Translations under genes and position numbers: made by a program
In this document: positions 44,819 to 53,227 of the stretch, piece after piece
Layout of the letters: every line of letters starts with the position of its first letter
Position numbering within the stretch: the stretch's first letter is position 1
Notes under the pieces: model-generated
Told to the model about the DNA's origin: nothing
Databases searched by the model: none
Seen by the model: only the letters and a program-made list of their open reading frames with translations
From: Streptomyces sp. NBC_00878
GTDB lineage: Bacteria > Actinomycetota > Actinomycetes > Streptomycetales > Streptomycetaceae
NCBI RefSeq assembly: GCF_026341515.1
Contig: NZ_JAPEOK010000001.1
Location: 3,224,001-3,288,000, forward strand
Length of the DNA: 64,000 bases
Direction of reading: 5' to 3'

Positions 44819-45802
44819 GTGCCGTTCCATCTGCACTTCGGCGAGGACGACCTCCTCCGGTGCCGCTTCGCGGTGTCCCCGTTGTGGGAGACCCAGGAGG
44901 CGGTCCGTACCCTCAACCGCCCCGAGCGGCACGGGTATCACGCGCACTGGCTCCGTCGTACGCGTTCGGCTGCCGCGGAGCTCGACCTGACGCCCCTGTG
45001 GCTGCTGATGCCCCAGCGCGGGCACACTCCGGACTGGCTGGGGCCTCCGCCGCTCGGCCCTTCGGCCACGTTCGACGAGGAGATCGCGGCGGTTCGCGGT
45101 GCCGACCCCGAGGCGGCCCGCGAGGACACCGCACTGGCGCTCGCGGACACCCCGGGCGCCCTCGAATCCCCGCGCGGGCGCGCCCTGTTGGCCGACCCGG
45201 TCCGCATGGTCCAGGAGCTGACCGACCTGCTGGCGGCGGCCTGGCGCGCCCTCGTCGAGCCCGACTGGCCGAGGCTGCGCGCCCTCCTGGAGGCCGACGT
45301 GGTCTTCCACTCGCGCCGCCTCGCCGAAGTGGGCCTGGGCGGGCTGCTGTCCGAGCTTGACCGGCGGCTCGCCTGGGACGCCGGCACGCTCACGATCGAC
45401 GTGAAGGGCGAGCACGTCCGCGAACTCGGCGGCCAGGGCCTGGTGTTGATGCCCAGCGTCTTCTCCTGGCCGAATGTGGTGAGCGGCTTCGAACCGCCCT
45501 GGCAGCCGACGCTGGTCTATCCCGCGCGCGGCATCGCGGGCCTGTGGGCCGAGCCGTCCGACCGTACGCCCGAGGCGCTCGCAGCGATCCTCGGGCGCGG
45601 CCGGGCCGCCGTCCTGGCCGCGCTCGACGACCCCGCCACCACAACGGGCCTCGCGCACCGCCTAGGCCTCGCGCCCTCGTCGGTGTCGGCGCATCTGTCG
45701 GCGCTGCGGGGCGCGGGCCTGCTCGTCTCGCGCCGGTACAGCCACCAGGTGCTGTACGAGAGGACACCGCTGGGCATCGCGCTGCTGTCGGGCGACGCCT
45801 GA
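44819..45802 (+). CDS. DUF5937 / ArsR-type winged-helix regulator
   Basis: A 327-residue protein. The N-terminal DUF5937 region begins PFHLHFGEDDLLRCRFAVSPLWETQEAV. The C-terminal ArsR-like winged helix is DPATTTGLAHRLGLAPSSVSAHLSALRGAGLLVSRR (in parts), ending YERTPLGIALL. GTG at 44819 has GGGAGGG upstream. This regulator type is commonly divergent from an MFS gene, as here, and probably represses it. The ligand domain is unusual for an ArsR protein, with no Cys metal site. Confidence 0.9.
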   Translation: MPFHLHFGEDDLLRCRFAVSPLWETQEAVRTLNRPERHGYHAHWLRRTRSAAAELDLTPLWLLMPQRGHTPDWLGPPPLGPSATFDEEIAAVRGADPEAAREDTALALADTPGALESPRGRALLADPVRMVQELTDLLAAAWRALVEPDWPRLRALLEADVVFHSRRLAEVGLGGLLSELDRRLAWDAGTLTIDVKGEHVRELGGQGLVLMPSVFSWPNVVSGFEPPWQPTLVYPARGIAGLWAEPSDRTPEALAAILGRGRAAVLAALDDPATTTGLAHRLGLAPSSVSAHLSALRGAGLLVSRRYSHQVLYERTPLGIALLSGDA

Positions 45803-45846
45803 CGGACTGGCACGCAACACCAAGCCCCGTTGGGTGCGCGGGGCCG

Positions 45847-45898
45847 GGCGCCCCTCAGGGGCGCGGGGAACTGCGCGACCAGCCACAACGGACCCGCG
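45847..45898 (+). repeat. Dispersed Streptomyces intergenic repeat, copy 1
   Basis: This copy reads CCCCTCAGGGGCGCGGGGAA, then CTGCGCGACCAGCCACAACG. The element is scattered in many Streptomyces genomes. It stands between the ArsR-type gene and glxA. CACCCCGCA-type direct repeats follow to 45960. Confidence 0.85.
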
Positions 45899-45965
45899 GA
45901 CACCGGACTCCCCGCAGACACCGCACCCCGCACCCCGCACCCCGCACCCCACACCCCACGGAGCG

Positions 45966-47912
45966 CTACCGCACCTGGACCCACTTCGCCTCCGACGGTG
46001 TCCCGGCCGCGTCCGTCACGAACAGCATGTACCAGCCGGGCGGTACCAGCGTCCGGTCGTTCGGTACGTCCACGGTGACCGAGTCCTTCGTCCTCGTGAG
46101 TCCGAGCGCGATGGACCGCTGCTCGACGTCCGTCGTGTGGGTGACCGCGCTGGGCCGCATCAGCCGGGCGTTCACGATCCGGTCCGGATGGCGGGTGGCG
46201 AAGGTCGCGCGGCCGTCGCCGTCGACCTCCTGGGGGCCGTCGCCGAGTACGGGCCGGTTCCTGCCGTTCTTGTGCAGGGCCGGCGGGGTGTAGATCTCCA
46301 TGCGCTGCTCGAAGTGGCCGAGCTTGGTGTTCTGCTGGTCGTCGAAGAGCGGGTCGGAGCCGAAGGTGGCGACCCGGCCGTCGGGCAGCAGCAGCCCCTC
46401 CGAGTGGTAGTTGCGGCCCACCCTGGGCGAGGCGGCCGAGCGGAAGGAGTTGGACCGGGGGTCGTAGAACTGCGCCTTGAGGATGTTGCTGGCGCTGCGC
46501 CCGCGGTAGTCCGAGGAGCCGTTCGACGTGAACACCGAGTCGTCCGGCATGATCACGCTGTTCAGATAGCGGGTGCCCTGTGGGAGGTCGGGGCCGTCCT
46601 CGAAGACGGGGTTGTCCTTCCTGAGGTCGATGACGGCCGTGCGCGAGGTCGCCTTCCTGGACTCGCCGACGCCTCCGCCGCCGAGGATCATCACCTTCTG
46701 GTCCTGGGCGGGAGGAAGGAGCAGGGAGGCCGAGGTCTCCGTCCGGTCGAGGTCGGTCAGGCCCGGCACCTTCTCGAACTTGTTGGTCTTCAGATCCCAC
46801 AGGCCGGGTTCGCGGCCGAGGGTGGCGGGGCCGTAACCGGCGTTCGAGGCCGGGTAGAAGAGCTTGCCGCCCTGGGTGAGGAAGAGGGCGGGATAGGTCG
46901 GGAAGTAGTGCTCGGGGCCCGGGGTCCACTTCTTGGTCTTCGGGTCGTAGATCTCGTTGTCGCCGGGGTCGATCACCCCGACGTCGTCGAGCCCGGAGAC
47001 CGCGAGCACCCGCCCGTCCTCCAGACCGACGAGCGTCGGATACCAGCGGGCCTTGTCCATCGGCGCGACGGGCACATACTTCTCCGCCGCCGGATCGAAC
47101 TCGTACGCGGCCCTGATCCCCTGGAAGTCCTGCTTGTCCATGGTGATCTTCTCGGAGAGGCCGTACGTGTCGGCCGCCTCCTCGCCCTTCAGGCCGACGA
47201 TCTCGTACTGGGCCTGCTTGCCCGTGACCGACCGCGGCCCCGGCTCGACGGCCTCGACGAAGACCCGCGCCTCGCTCGCGGTGACCGTCGTCTTCCAGGG
47301 CTGCATGACACCGGCCTTGTTGTACGTGATCTCCTGCGTGCGCTTGGCCTTGGGGACGGTGACGGCGAACCTGCTGACGTACTCGACGCCGGACGGCGAG
47401 CGGAAACGGGTGCCCTTCTTGAGGACGACCGGCTTGTCCGGGTTCTCGTTCTTCACGCGCATGCCGCCGCCGGCCCGCTCGACCTCGCCGGTGAGCAGTT
47501 CGTAGCGGGCGGTGCCGCCGGCCACCAGCAGTCTGCCGCTGGGGAGTTGGGCGTGCCCGGCGCAGAAGAAGTCGTCCGGGGTGGGGATCCTCTTGAAGGT
47601 GCCGGCCCTCGGGTCCCACAGGACGGTGTCGAAGGAGCCCTCGTCGAACTTCTTCTGCTCGTTGCCCGAACCGGCGACGATCAGCACCTTCCCGGTGTGC
47701 AGGAGCGCCGCGTGGATGGCGTTGGTGCGGAACTCCTTCGGGATGTCCAGGTGCCGCCAGGAACCGTACTTCGCCTTGTAGCCGGGCTGGGCGATCTTGT
47801 ACTCGTAGTACCGCTCCGAGGCGAAGCCGATCGCGGCCGGGGCGTTGAGTCCGGCGAGCACCGCGATGCCGCCGATGGCGAGCAGGGTCTTCTTCGAGGG
47901 GCGGTAGGCCAT
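45966..47912 (-). CDS. glxA: GlxA-like radical copper oxidase
   Basis: A 648-residue galactose-oxidase-fold protein. A single N-terminal hydrophobic segment (LLAIGGIAVLAGLNAPAAIGF) acts as signal or anchor, so the enzyme works outside the membrane. Aligned with galactose oxidase, the expected copper-site residues are present: C117 (FFCAGH), which should cross-link to Y291 (RWYPT), with ligands Y502 and H503 (RNYHSEG) and H592 (VTHTTD). In S. lividans the homologue oxidises a glycan made by its neighbour CslA and is needed for hyphal-tip morphology and pellet formation. ATG at 47912 follows GGAGGTGACTAGGCC, with its ribosome site inside the end of cslA, so the genes are coupled. Confidence 0.92.
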   Translation of the reverse strand: MAYRPSKKTLLAIGGIAVLAGLNAPAAIGFASERYYEYKIAQPGYKAKYGSWRHLDIPKEFRTNAIHAALLHTGKVLIVAGSGNEQKKFDEGSFDTVLWDPRAGTFKRIPTPDDFFCAGHAQLPSGRLLVAGGTARYELLTGEVERAGGGMRVKNENPDKPVVLKKGTRFRSPSGVEYVSRFAVTVPKAKRTQEITYNKAGVMQPWKTTVTASEARVFVEAVEPGPRSVTGKQAQYEIVGLKGEEAADTYGLSEKITMDKQDFQGIRAAYEFDPAAEKYVPVAPMDKARWYPTLVGLEDGRVLAVSGLDDVGVIDPGDNEIYDPKTKKWTPGPEHYFPTYPALFLTQGGKLFYPASNAGYGPATLGREPGLWDLKTNKFEKVPGLTDLDRTETSASLLLPPAQDQKVMILGGGGVGESRKATSRTAVIDLRKDNPVFEDGPDLPQGTRYLNSVIMPDDSVFTSNGSSDYRGRSASNILKAQFYDPRSNSFRSAASPRVGRNYHSEGLLLPDGRVATFGSDPLFDDQQNTKLGHFEQRMEIYTPPALHKNGRNRPVLGDGPQEVDGDGRATFATRHPDRIVNARLMRPSAVTHTTDVEQRSIALGLTRTKDSVTVDVPNDRTLVPPGWYMLFVTDAAGTPSEAKWVQVR

Positions 47913-47915
47913 GGC

Positions 47916-49748
47916 CTAGTCACCTCCAGTCGGACCGCTGGAGACCGCCCCGCCCGGGAGTGAGCCGCTGGGGAGTGAGCCACTGGGGACCGTGCCGCCC
48001 ACGCTGCCCGCGAGCGCGGGTGCCGGTTCGCCGTCCGTGATCCGGGCGGCGGGGGCGACGCGCTGCCGGGTCGTACCGCGGTCCCGGACGCGGGTGGCGA
48101 GCCATACGCCGACCGGGGCGAGGGAGATGGCCAGGGCGAGGACCGCCCAGGTGCGCATGGCCGCGTGCGTGTGGCCGAGGACGACGGACGCCACCAGCGA
48201 GGCCGTCAGGACCGCCGCCCAGAACAGGTGGATCCGGAAGGTCAGCACACGGTCGGGGCTGGAGTCGCCGCCCTTCGGGGTGACGACGAAACGGCTGGGG
48301 CGGCGGAGCACGGCCGCGCCCAGCGACTTGAGGTAGATCGGCGCGGACAGGGCCGACATCGCCATGCCGGCGAGGCCGCCCGAGCCCTCGGGTTCGTGCG
48401 GGGAGACGTTGTGCCGCCGGTTCCAGAGATAGAGGCCGATCTGGAGGGCGGCGGCGTCGCTGTACAGCATCAGCCACACGGAGGCGGCGACCTGGGTGCC
48501 GGACGCGCCGAACCACAGGAACAGGACGCAACTCAGGATGCCCAGCAGCCAGTTGACGGCCGTCATCGGGTAGTAGACGAGCATCAGCGTGTACGAGAAG
48601 AGGCGGCCGGGCGGCATCGTGAAAGGTGCCTTCCAGTACTGCCTGAACAGCGTCTCGTACGTGCCGCGCGACCAGCGCGTCTGCTGGGTGAAGAAGTCGG
48701 TCCAGGAGGCGGGCCCCTCGCCCACGGCCAACACGTCGGGCGTGTAGACGGACTGCCAATGATGGCCCGTCTTCGGATTCCTGCTCCGGTGCAGCTCGAA
48801 CCCGGTGGCCATGTCCTCGGTGATGGAGTCGTACAGTCCGCCGACCTGCCTGACGGCGGCGATCCGTACGACGTTGTTGGTGCCGACGAACATGGGGGCG
48901 CGGTAGCGGTTGCCGGCCCGCTGGATCAGCGCGTGGAAGAGGAACTGCTGGGACTCGGCGGCCTTGGTGACCGGGCTGGTGTAGTTGCCGTACACCTGCG
49001 GGCCGACGACGAACGCGATGTCCGGGTCCCGGAAGAAGCCCATCATCCGCTCCAGGAACTCGGGGAGCGGGACGTGGTCGGTGTCGACGGAGGCGAAGTA
49101 GTCGTAGTCGGCGCCGCGCATCGCGATCCACGCGTTGTAGTTGCCGTGTTTCGTGCGGGCCCTGTGGACGCCCTTGGTCCTGTTCCACTCGGGGACGCCG
49201 TGGCGGGTGAAGTGGCGTACGCCGAGCTCCGTGCAGAGGCTCTTGGCCTGTTCGTCGTCGCCCTCGTCGAGGAGCCAGATGTCGAGGGGGCCGGCGTGGG
49301 TGACGCGGAGGGCGCCTTCGAGGGTGGCGCGGACCATGGAGAGGGGTTCTTTGCCCGGTACGTACGTGGTGAGGAGGGCGACGCGGGTTCCCGTCTCGGG
49401 GGTGACGGGGACGGGGTCCCTGGCGACCATGGTCGCGTGGGCGATGGACACCACGTTGACGACCATGAAGAGCTCGATCAGGCCGATGGATATGAGCATC
49501 GTGAGGTCGAGGCCGACGAGCCAGTGGGCGGCGCCTTCTCTGGCGACCCAGTGGGTCGGCCAGACCAGGTAGATGAGAAGGAGTGCGGTGAGGAGGGGGG
49601 CGAACGTCATGAGGAGGACGGCGCGTATTCGGTGCGGTTCTTTGGAGAGGAGCTTGGTGTACTGCACCCGGTAGGCGGTACCGGACGGCTCCGTGAGCGG
49701 TCCGGAGAGTCGGCTGTGCGTGTCGTAGTCGTATCCCTCCGGCCGCAC
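47916..49748 (-). CDS. cslA: Cellulose-synthase-like glycosyltransferase family 2
   Basis: A 610-residue processive GT2 enzyme. It has two N-terminal membrane helices, a catalytic domain with LLTTYVPGKEPLSMV, DEGDDEQ, SVDTDHVPLPEF (DxD) and the QQTRWSRGT (QxxRW) motif, and then several C-terminal helices. There is no PilZ domain. It should make a beta-glycan at the membrane that GlxA modifies. The low-complexity C-terminus contains an SGSLPSGSLPGG repeat. GTG at 49748 has GGGAGGG six bases upstream and was preferred to a frame 16 codons longer. Its three-base gap to glxA indicates an operon. Confidence 0.92.
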   Translation of the reverse strand: MRPEGYDYDTHSRLSGPLTEPSGTAYRVQYTKLLSKEPHRIRAVLLMTFAPLLTALLLIYLVWPTHWVAREGAAHWLVGLDLTMLISIGLIELFMVVNVVSIAHATMVARDPVPVTPETGTRVALLTTYVPGKEPLSMVRATLEGALRVTHAGPLDIWLLDEGDDEQAKSLCTELGVRHFTRHGVPEWNRTKGVHRARTKHGNYNAWIAMRGADYDYFASVDTDHVPLPEFLERMMGFFRDPDIAFVVGPQVYGNYTSPVTKAAESQQFLFHALIQRAGNRYRAPMFVGTNNVVRIAAVRQVGGLYDSITEDMATGFELHRSRNPKTGHHWQSVYTPDVLAVGEGPASWTDFFTQQTRWSRGTYETLFRQYWKAPFTMPPGRLFSYTLMLVYYPMTAVNWLLGILSCVLFLWFGASGTQVAASVWLMLYSDAAALQIGLYLWNRRHNVSPHEPEGSGGLAGMAMSALSAPIYLKSLGAAVLRRPSRFVVTPKGGDSSPDRVLTFRIHLFWAAVLTASLVASVVLGHTHAAMRTWAVLALAISLAPVGVWLATRVRDRGTTRQRVAPAARITDGEPAPALAGSVGGTVPSGSLPSGSLPGGAVSSGPTGGD

Positions 49749-49872
49749 AGCGCCCTCCCGTGATCGAACGAGCCGATATCCACACGAAAGTGGCATTTTG
49801 GCTACGTGTCGAATTGAGAGGGGCCAGGTGGGGGTAACGGGGTGAGGTTTGTCGGTTCTTCGACTACGGGCA

Positions 49873-49920
49873 GGTGGTGGCTGGTCGCGCAGTTCCCCGC
49901 ACCCCTGACGGGGCCCGGCC
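49873..49920 (-). repeat. Dispersed Streptomyces intergenic repeat, copy 2 (inverted)
   Basis: The reverse complement of the element at 45847-45898 (GTGGCTGGTCGCGCAGTTCC, then CCGCACCCCTGACGGGG). Together the two copies bracket cslA-glxA in opposite orientation. Confidence 0.85.
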
Positions 49921-49940
49921 GGTCGCCCCCACCGGCCGGA

Positions 49941-50052
49941 GGGGACGCGGCGGGATGTGTGTCCGCAGCGTACGACGACACACGAACGCAGCCACCGTGC
50001 GGCAACCGCGCTTTACGTCACCGGCTGCGGACGCACATCCCGCCGCGTCCCC
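49941..50052. repeat. Long inverted repeat with 28-base arms
   Basis: 49941-49968 (GGGGACGCGGCGGGATGTGT onward) pairs with 50025-50052 with a single mismatch, around a 56-base centre. Together with copies 2 and 3 of the dispersed repeat it makes up most of the 440-base spacer between cslA and the next gene; no coding sequence is visible there. Confidence 0.9.
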
Positions 50053-50084
50053 GCACCTGACAGACGAAGCGCCAGCCCCACACA

Positions 50085-50153
50085 CCCAGGGGCGCGGGAC
50101 TGTGACATTTGCGGCTCCGCCGCGTGGGCGCGACCAGCCACAACGGACCCGCA
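50085..50153 (+). repeat. Dispersed Streptomyces intergenic repeat, copy 3 with an internal insertion
   Basis: Begins CCCAGGGGCGCGGGAC and ends GCGCGACCAGCCACAACGGA as in copy 1, but with about 25 extra bases (TGACATTTGCGGCTCCGCCG...) in the middle. Confidence 0.75.
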
Positions 50154-50188
50154 CCCGTCACTCGACCCCCGCGGACGCGGCAGCGCGG

Positions 50189-50482
50189 CTACGCAGAAAG
50201 GTGGCGTTCCACCGTTTCCACCTTGGCCGTCAGGCCGTCCGTCACACCAGGGCGGATGTCCGCCTTGAGGACCAGCGAGACGCGTGGCGCCCGTTCTTCA
50301 ACGACCGCGACCGCACGCCTGACGACGTCCATGACCTCGTCCCACTCACCCTCGATGGACGTGAACATCGCGTCGGTGCGGTTCGGCAGACCCGATTCGC
50401 GTACGACCCGTACGGCGTCGGCGACGTACTCGCCCACGTCCTCGCCGACGCCCAGCGGCGTCACGGAGAAGGCGACGATCAT
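50189..50482 (-). CDS. MTH1187/DUF77-type thiamine-binding-like protein
   Basis: A 97-residue ferredoxin-like alpha/beta protein beginning [24 protein letters not shown], with [21 protein letters not shown] in the middle. Family members bind hydroxymethylpyrimidine or thiamine derivatives and form tetramers. ATG at 50482 overlaps the stop of the upstream DUF3817 gene (ATGA), which fixes the start. The last gene of its two-gene unit. Confidence 0.88.
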   Translation of the reverse strand: MIVAFSVTPLGVGEDVGEYVADAVRVVRESGLPNRTDAMFTSIEGEWDEVMDVVRRAVAVVEERAPRVSLVLKADIRPGVTDGLTAKVETVERHLSA

Positions 50483-50823
50483 GCGCTGACGATCCCTTCC
50501 TTGCGGGCGCGGGACGCGATGAGCGCGTTCTCGGCCTCGCGCTTGAGCTTGCGCTCGGCGAAGAAGCCGCCGGTCGGCAGCACGGAGAGGACGAAGTAGA
50601 GGGCCGAGGTCTTGAGGTCCCACTTGGCACGGTTCCAGGCGTCGGCCCAGAAGATCACGTACAGGATGAAGAGGATGCCGTGGATCATGCCCATCGCGGG
50701 TACCGCGTTGAAGTCCGTGGTCCGCTTCAGCACCGAGCAGACCAGCAGGAGGAGGAAGGAAACGGCCTCCGGGGCCGAGACCAGGCGCAGGCGGCGGAGG
50801 GCGGAGGCGGTCTTGATGTCCAC
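50479..50823 (-). CDS. DUF3817-type membrane protein (paralogue)
   Basis: A 114-residue protein with three hydrophobic helices ([57 protein letters not shown]) and a charged tail. It shares the H-G-x-L-[FY]-x-x-Y-x-[IV]-F and P-T-[GA]-[GA]-F-F-[AV]-E-R-K pattern with the protein at 42409-42747. Coupled to the thiamine-binding-like gene. Function unknown. Confidence 0.87.
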   Translation of the reverse strand: MDIKTASALRRLRLVSAPEAVSFLLLLVCSVLKRTTDFNAVPAMGMIHGILFILYVIFWADAWNRAKWDLKTSALYFVLSVLPTGGFFAERKLKREAENALIASRARKEGIVSA

Positions 50824-51056
50824 GAGTCACCTTCGGTGGGAGCAGTCTGGGTGGAGTCGGACGGAGCCGGGCTGAGCCGGGCGGGGTGCCGGTTGCTTTG
50901 TGAACGTGCGCACAAGCTGTTCCATTGAAGCATTCGGGGTCGGTTGCCCGGTCGCGGGGGCCGGGACGGCCTCCCCTAGGGGTGGCGTCAGGGTCGGATT
51001 CATTCCGAAGGATCTGGTCTGCGAGCAGGCCCGACGGTTACCGTCTCCCCGTGGCG

Positions 51057-51689
51057 ATGTTCCGACTCCAAGGCAGCAAGGTGCTGGCCGTCGACATGAC
51101 CGGGGACGCCGTGAAGGCGAAGAACGGCTCCATGGTTGCGTACGACGGCCAGATGGCCTTCAAGAAGCTCAGCGGCGGTGGCGAGGGTATCCGCGGCATG
51201 GTGACGCGCCGGATAACCGGTGAGCAGATGACTCTCATGGAGGTGAGGGGGCAGGGGACCTGCTGGTTCGCCGACCGGGCCAGTGAGATCAACCTGGTTG
51301 ATCTGCGCGGCGACAAACTCTTCGTCGAGTCGAGCAATCTGCTCGCGACCGACTCCGGCCTGCGTACGGGCACGTCCTTCACGGGGCTCAGGGGTGCCTC
51401 GCAGGGCAACGGGCTCTTCACGACGACCATCGAGGGGCACGGCCAGGCGGCGATCATGTCGGACGGTCCTGCCGTGGTGCTGCGGGTGAGCTCGCAGTAT
51501 CCGCTGACCGTCGACCCGGGCGCGTACATCGCCCATCAGGGCAATCTGCGGCAGTCCTTCCAGTCCGGTGTGACGTTCCGTACGTTCATGGGCGAGGGCG
51601 GCGGCGAGGCCTTCCAGATCCGTTTCGAGGGCGACGGCGTCGTGTACGTACAGCCCAGTGAGCGCAACTCGATCGCGGGAGATGTGTGA
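51057..51689 (+). CDS. AIM24-family protein 1
   Basis: A 210-residue beta-rich protein of the AIM24 (TIGR00266-like) family, with a repeated pattern of GSMVAYDGQMAFKK, GLFTTTIEGHGQAAI and VDPGAYIAHQGNL. No signal peptide or membrane helix is seen, so it is cytoplasmic. The biochemical role of bacterial AIM24 proteins is unknown. ATG at 51057 or GTG at 51051 are both possible; neither has a ribosome site, so the mRNA may be leaderless. First of three tandem paralogues, with a one-base gap to the second. Confidence 0.85.
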   Translation: MFRLQGSKVLAVDMTGDAVKAKNGSMVAYDGQMAFKKLSGGGEGIRGMVTRRITGEQMTLMEVRGQGTCWFADRASEINLVDLRGDKLFVESSNLLATDSGLRTGTSFTGLRGASQGNGLFTTTIEGHGQAAIMSDGPAVVLRVSSQYPLTVDPGAYIAHQGNLRQSFQSGVTFRTFMGEGGGEAFQIRFEGDGVVYVQPSERNSIAGDV

Positions 51690-51690
51690 C

Positions 51691-52341
51691 ATGCCCTTCC
51701 GTGAGATCAACTCGAAGATGATCGAGGCCACGGTGATGCCGGGGCAGCGGCTGTTCAGTCAGCGCGGCGCGATGCTCGCCTACAAGGGCGAGGTCTCCTT
51801 CACCCCCAACATGCAGGGCGGCCAGGGCGGCCTCATGTCGATGATCGGACGGCGGGTGGCCGACGAGGCGACTCCGCTGATGACCGTCGAGGGCTCCGGC
51901 ACGGTCCTGTTCGGGCACGGCGGCCACCACATCCAGGTGATCAACCTCACAGGCGAGACCTTGTACGTGGAGGCGGACCGGCTGCTCGCCTTCGACGGCA
52001 CCCTGACCCAGGGCACGATGTTCATGGGCTCGCAGGGCGGGGTCATGGGCATGGTGCGCGGCCAGATGACCGGGCAGGGGCTGTTCACCACCACCCTGAA
52101 GGGGCATGGCGCCGTCGCCGTGATGGCGCACGGCGGGGTCATCGAGGTGCCGATCAGTCCGCAGCGCCCGGTTCATGTGGATCCGCAGGCGTACGTCGCC
52201 CATCACGGGGACGTGCGCAACAAGCTGTCCAGCGCGCTCGGGCTGCGCGACGTCATCGGCCGCGGCTCGGGCGAGGCGTTCCAGCTGGAGCTCAGCGGGA
52301 GTGGTGCCGTGTACGTGCAGGCGTCGGAGGAGAAGCTGTGA
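51691..52341 (+). CDS. AIM24-family protein 2
   Basis: A 216-residue paralogue of the previous gene. It shares GAMLAYKGEVSF, GLFTTTLKGHGAVAVM, VDPQAYVAHHGDV and the final GSGAVYVQASEEKL strand. It contains an internal Met/Gly-rich stretch (MGSQGGVMGMVRGQMTG). ATG at 51691 has GGGAG about nine bases upstream. The stop overlaps the next start by four bases (GTGA). Confidence 0.87.
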   Translation: MPFREINSKMIEATVMPGQRLFSQRGAMLAYKGEVSFTPNMQGGQGGLMSMIGRRVADEATPLMTVEGSGTVLFGHGGHHIQVINLTGETLYVEADRLLAFDGTLTQGTMFMGSQGGVMGMVRGQMTGQGLFTTTLKGHGAVAVMAHGGVIEVPISPQRPVHVDPQAYVAHHGDVRNKLSSALGLRDVIGRGSGEAFQLELSGSGAVYVQASEEKL

Positions 52342-53135
52342 CCACCTACCCGGGCGCGGGCCCCGTGATCCACGACCCGTCGACACTGCCCGTCGACGAC
52401 AACGTCAACGCGTACACCTTCTGTGTGGAGCTCAAAGGGAGCGAGTGGTTCCTGCAGAAGGGCAAGATGATCGCCTACTACGGCTCGATGGAGTTCAACG
52501 GCATCGGGCACGGCCGTCTCGACCGTCTGGTGCGGACGAGTTTCCATTCGCCGTTGCACGCGAGCGACTGGGTCGTGGCCTCCGGTTCGGGCAAGATGCT
52601 CCTCGCCGACCGGGCCTTCGACGTGAACTCCTTCGACCTGGAGGAGGGCAACCTGACCATTCGCTCGGGCAATCTCCTCGCTTTTCAGCCAAGTCTCGCG
52701 CTCAAGCAGTCGATCGTGCCGGGCTTTCTGACCTTGATCGGGACGGGCAAGTTCGTCGCCGCGTCGAACGGGCCGGTGGTGTTCATGGAACCCCCGATCA
52801 GGGTCGACCCGCAGGCCCTCGTCGGCTGGGCCGACTGCCCCTCGCCGTGCCACCACTACGACCACGGGTACATGACAGGCCTGATGGGCGGCCTGCGTGC
52901 CATGACGGGCCTGGGCGGGGCCTCCGGCGAGGAGCACCAGTTCGAGTTCGTGGGCGCCGGTACGGTGCTGCTCCAGTCCAGCGAGGCGCTGATGGCCGAG
53001 CAGGCCACGGGCGCGGTCCCGGACCAGGCCGGAGTGCCGGGCGGCGGCGGGACGCCTGGCCACCAGGGGCAGCAGGCCGGCGTACCGCGTCTTCCCGGAC
53101 AGCTGGGGGACCTCCAGCGTCGCTTCGGGCTGTGA
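52338..53135 (+). CDS. AIM24-family protein 3 with Gly/Pro/Gln-rich tail
   Basis: A 265-residue paralogue. The AIM24 core is recognisable by GKMIAYYGSMEFN, FVAASNGPVVFM, VDPQALVGWADCPS and GAGTVLLQSSEALM. It contains an extra segment CPSPCHHYDHGYMTG, whose two Cys and three His could bind a metal (inference). The last roughly 40 residues are low-complexity GGGGTPGHQGQQAG type. GTG at 52338 is coupled to protein 2. End of the three-gene unit. Confidence 0.85.
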   Translation: MTTYPGAGPVIHDPSTLPVDDNVNAYTFCVELKGSEWFLQKGKMIAYYGSMEFNGIGHGRLDRLVRTSFHSPLHASDWVVASGSGKMLLADRAFDVNSFDLEEGNLTIRSGNLLAFQPSLALKQSIVPGFLTLIGTGKFVAASNGPVVFMEPPIRVDPQALVGWADCPSPCHHYDHGYMTGLMGGLRAMTGLGGASGEEHQFEFVGAGTVLLQSSEALMAEQATGAVPDQAGVPGGGGTPGHQGQQAGVPRLPGQLGDLQRRFGL

Positions 53136-53215
53136 GCGGTAGTCTGCGGAGTGTGACGTCGAACGTGTGCGCGCCGTCACGCCACCCTCACTAGTTCGCT
53201 TTTCAACATCTTAGG

Positions 53216-53221
53216 TAGAAT
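53216..53221 (+). promoter_or_regulatory. TAGAAT -10 element of a leaderless MarR gene
   Basis: TAGAAT ends seven bases before the ATG at 53228, with no ribosome site between. This is the spacing expected if transcription starts at the A of ATG. No good -35 was found. Confidence 0.5.
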
Positions 53222-53227
53222 TCATAC

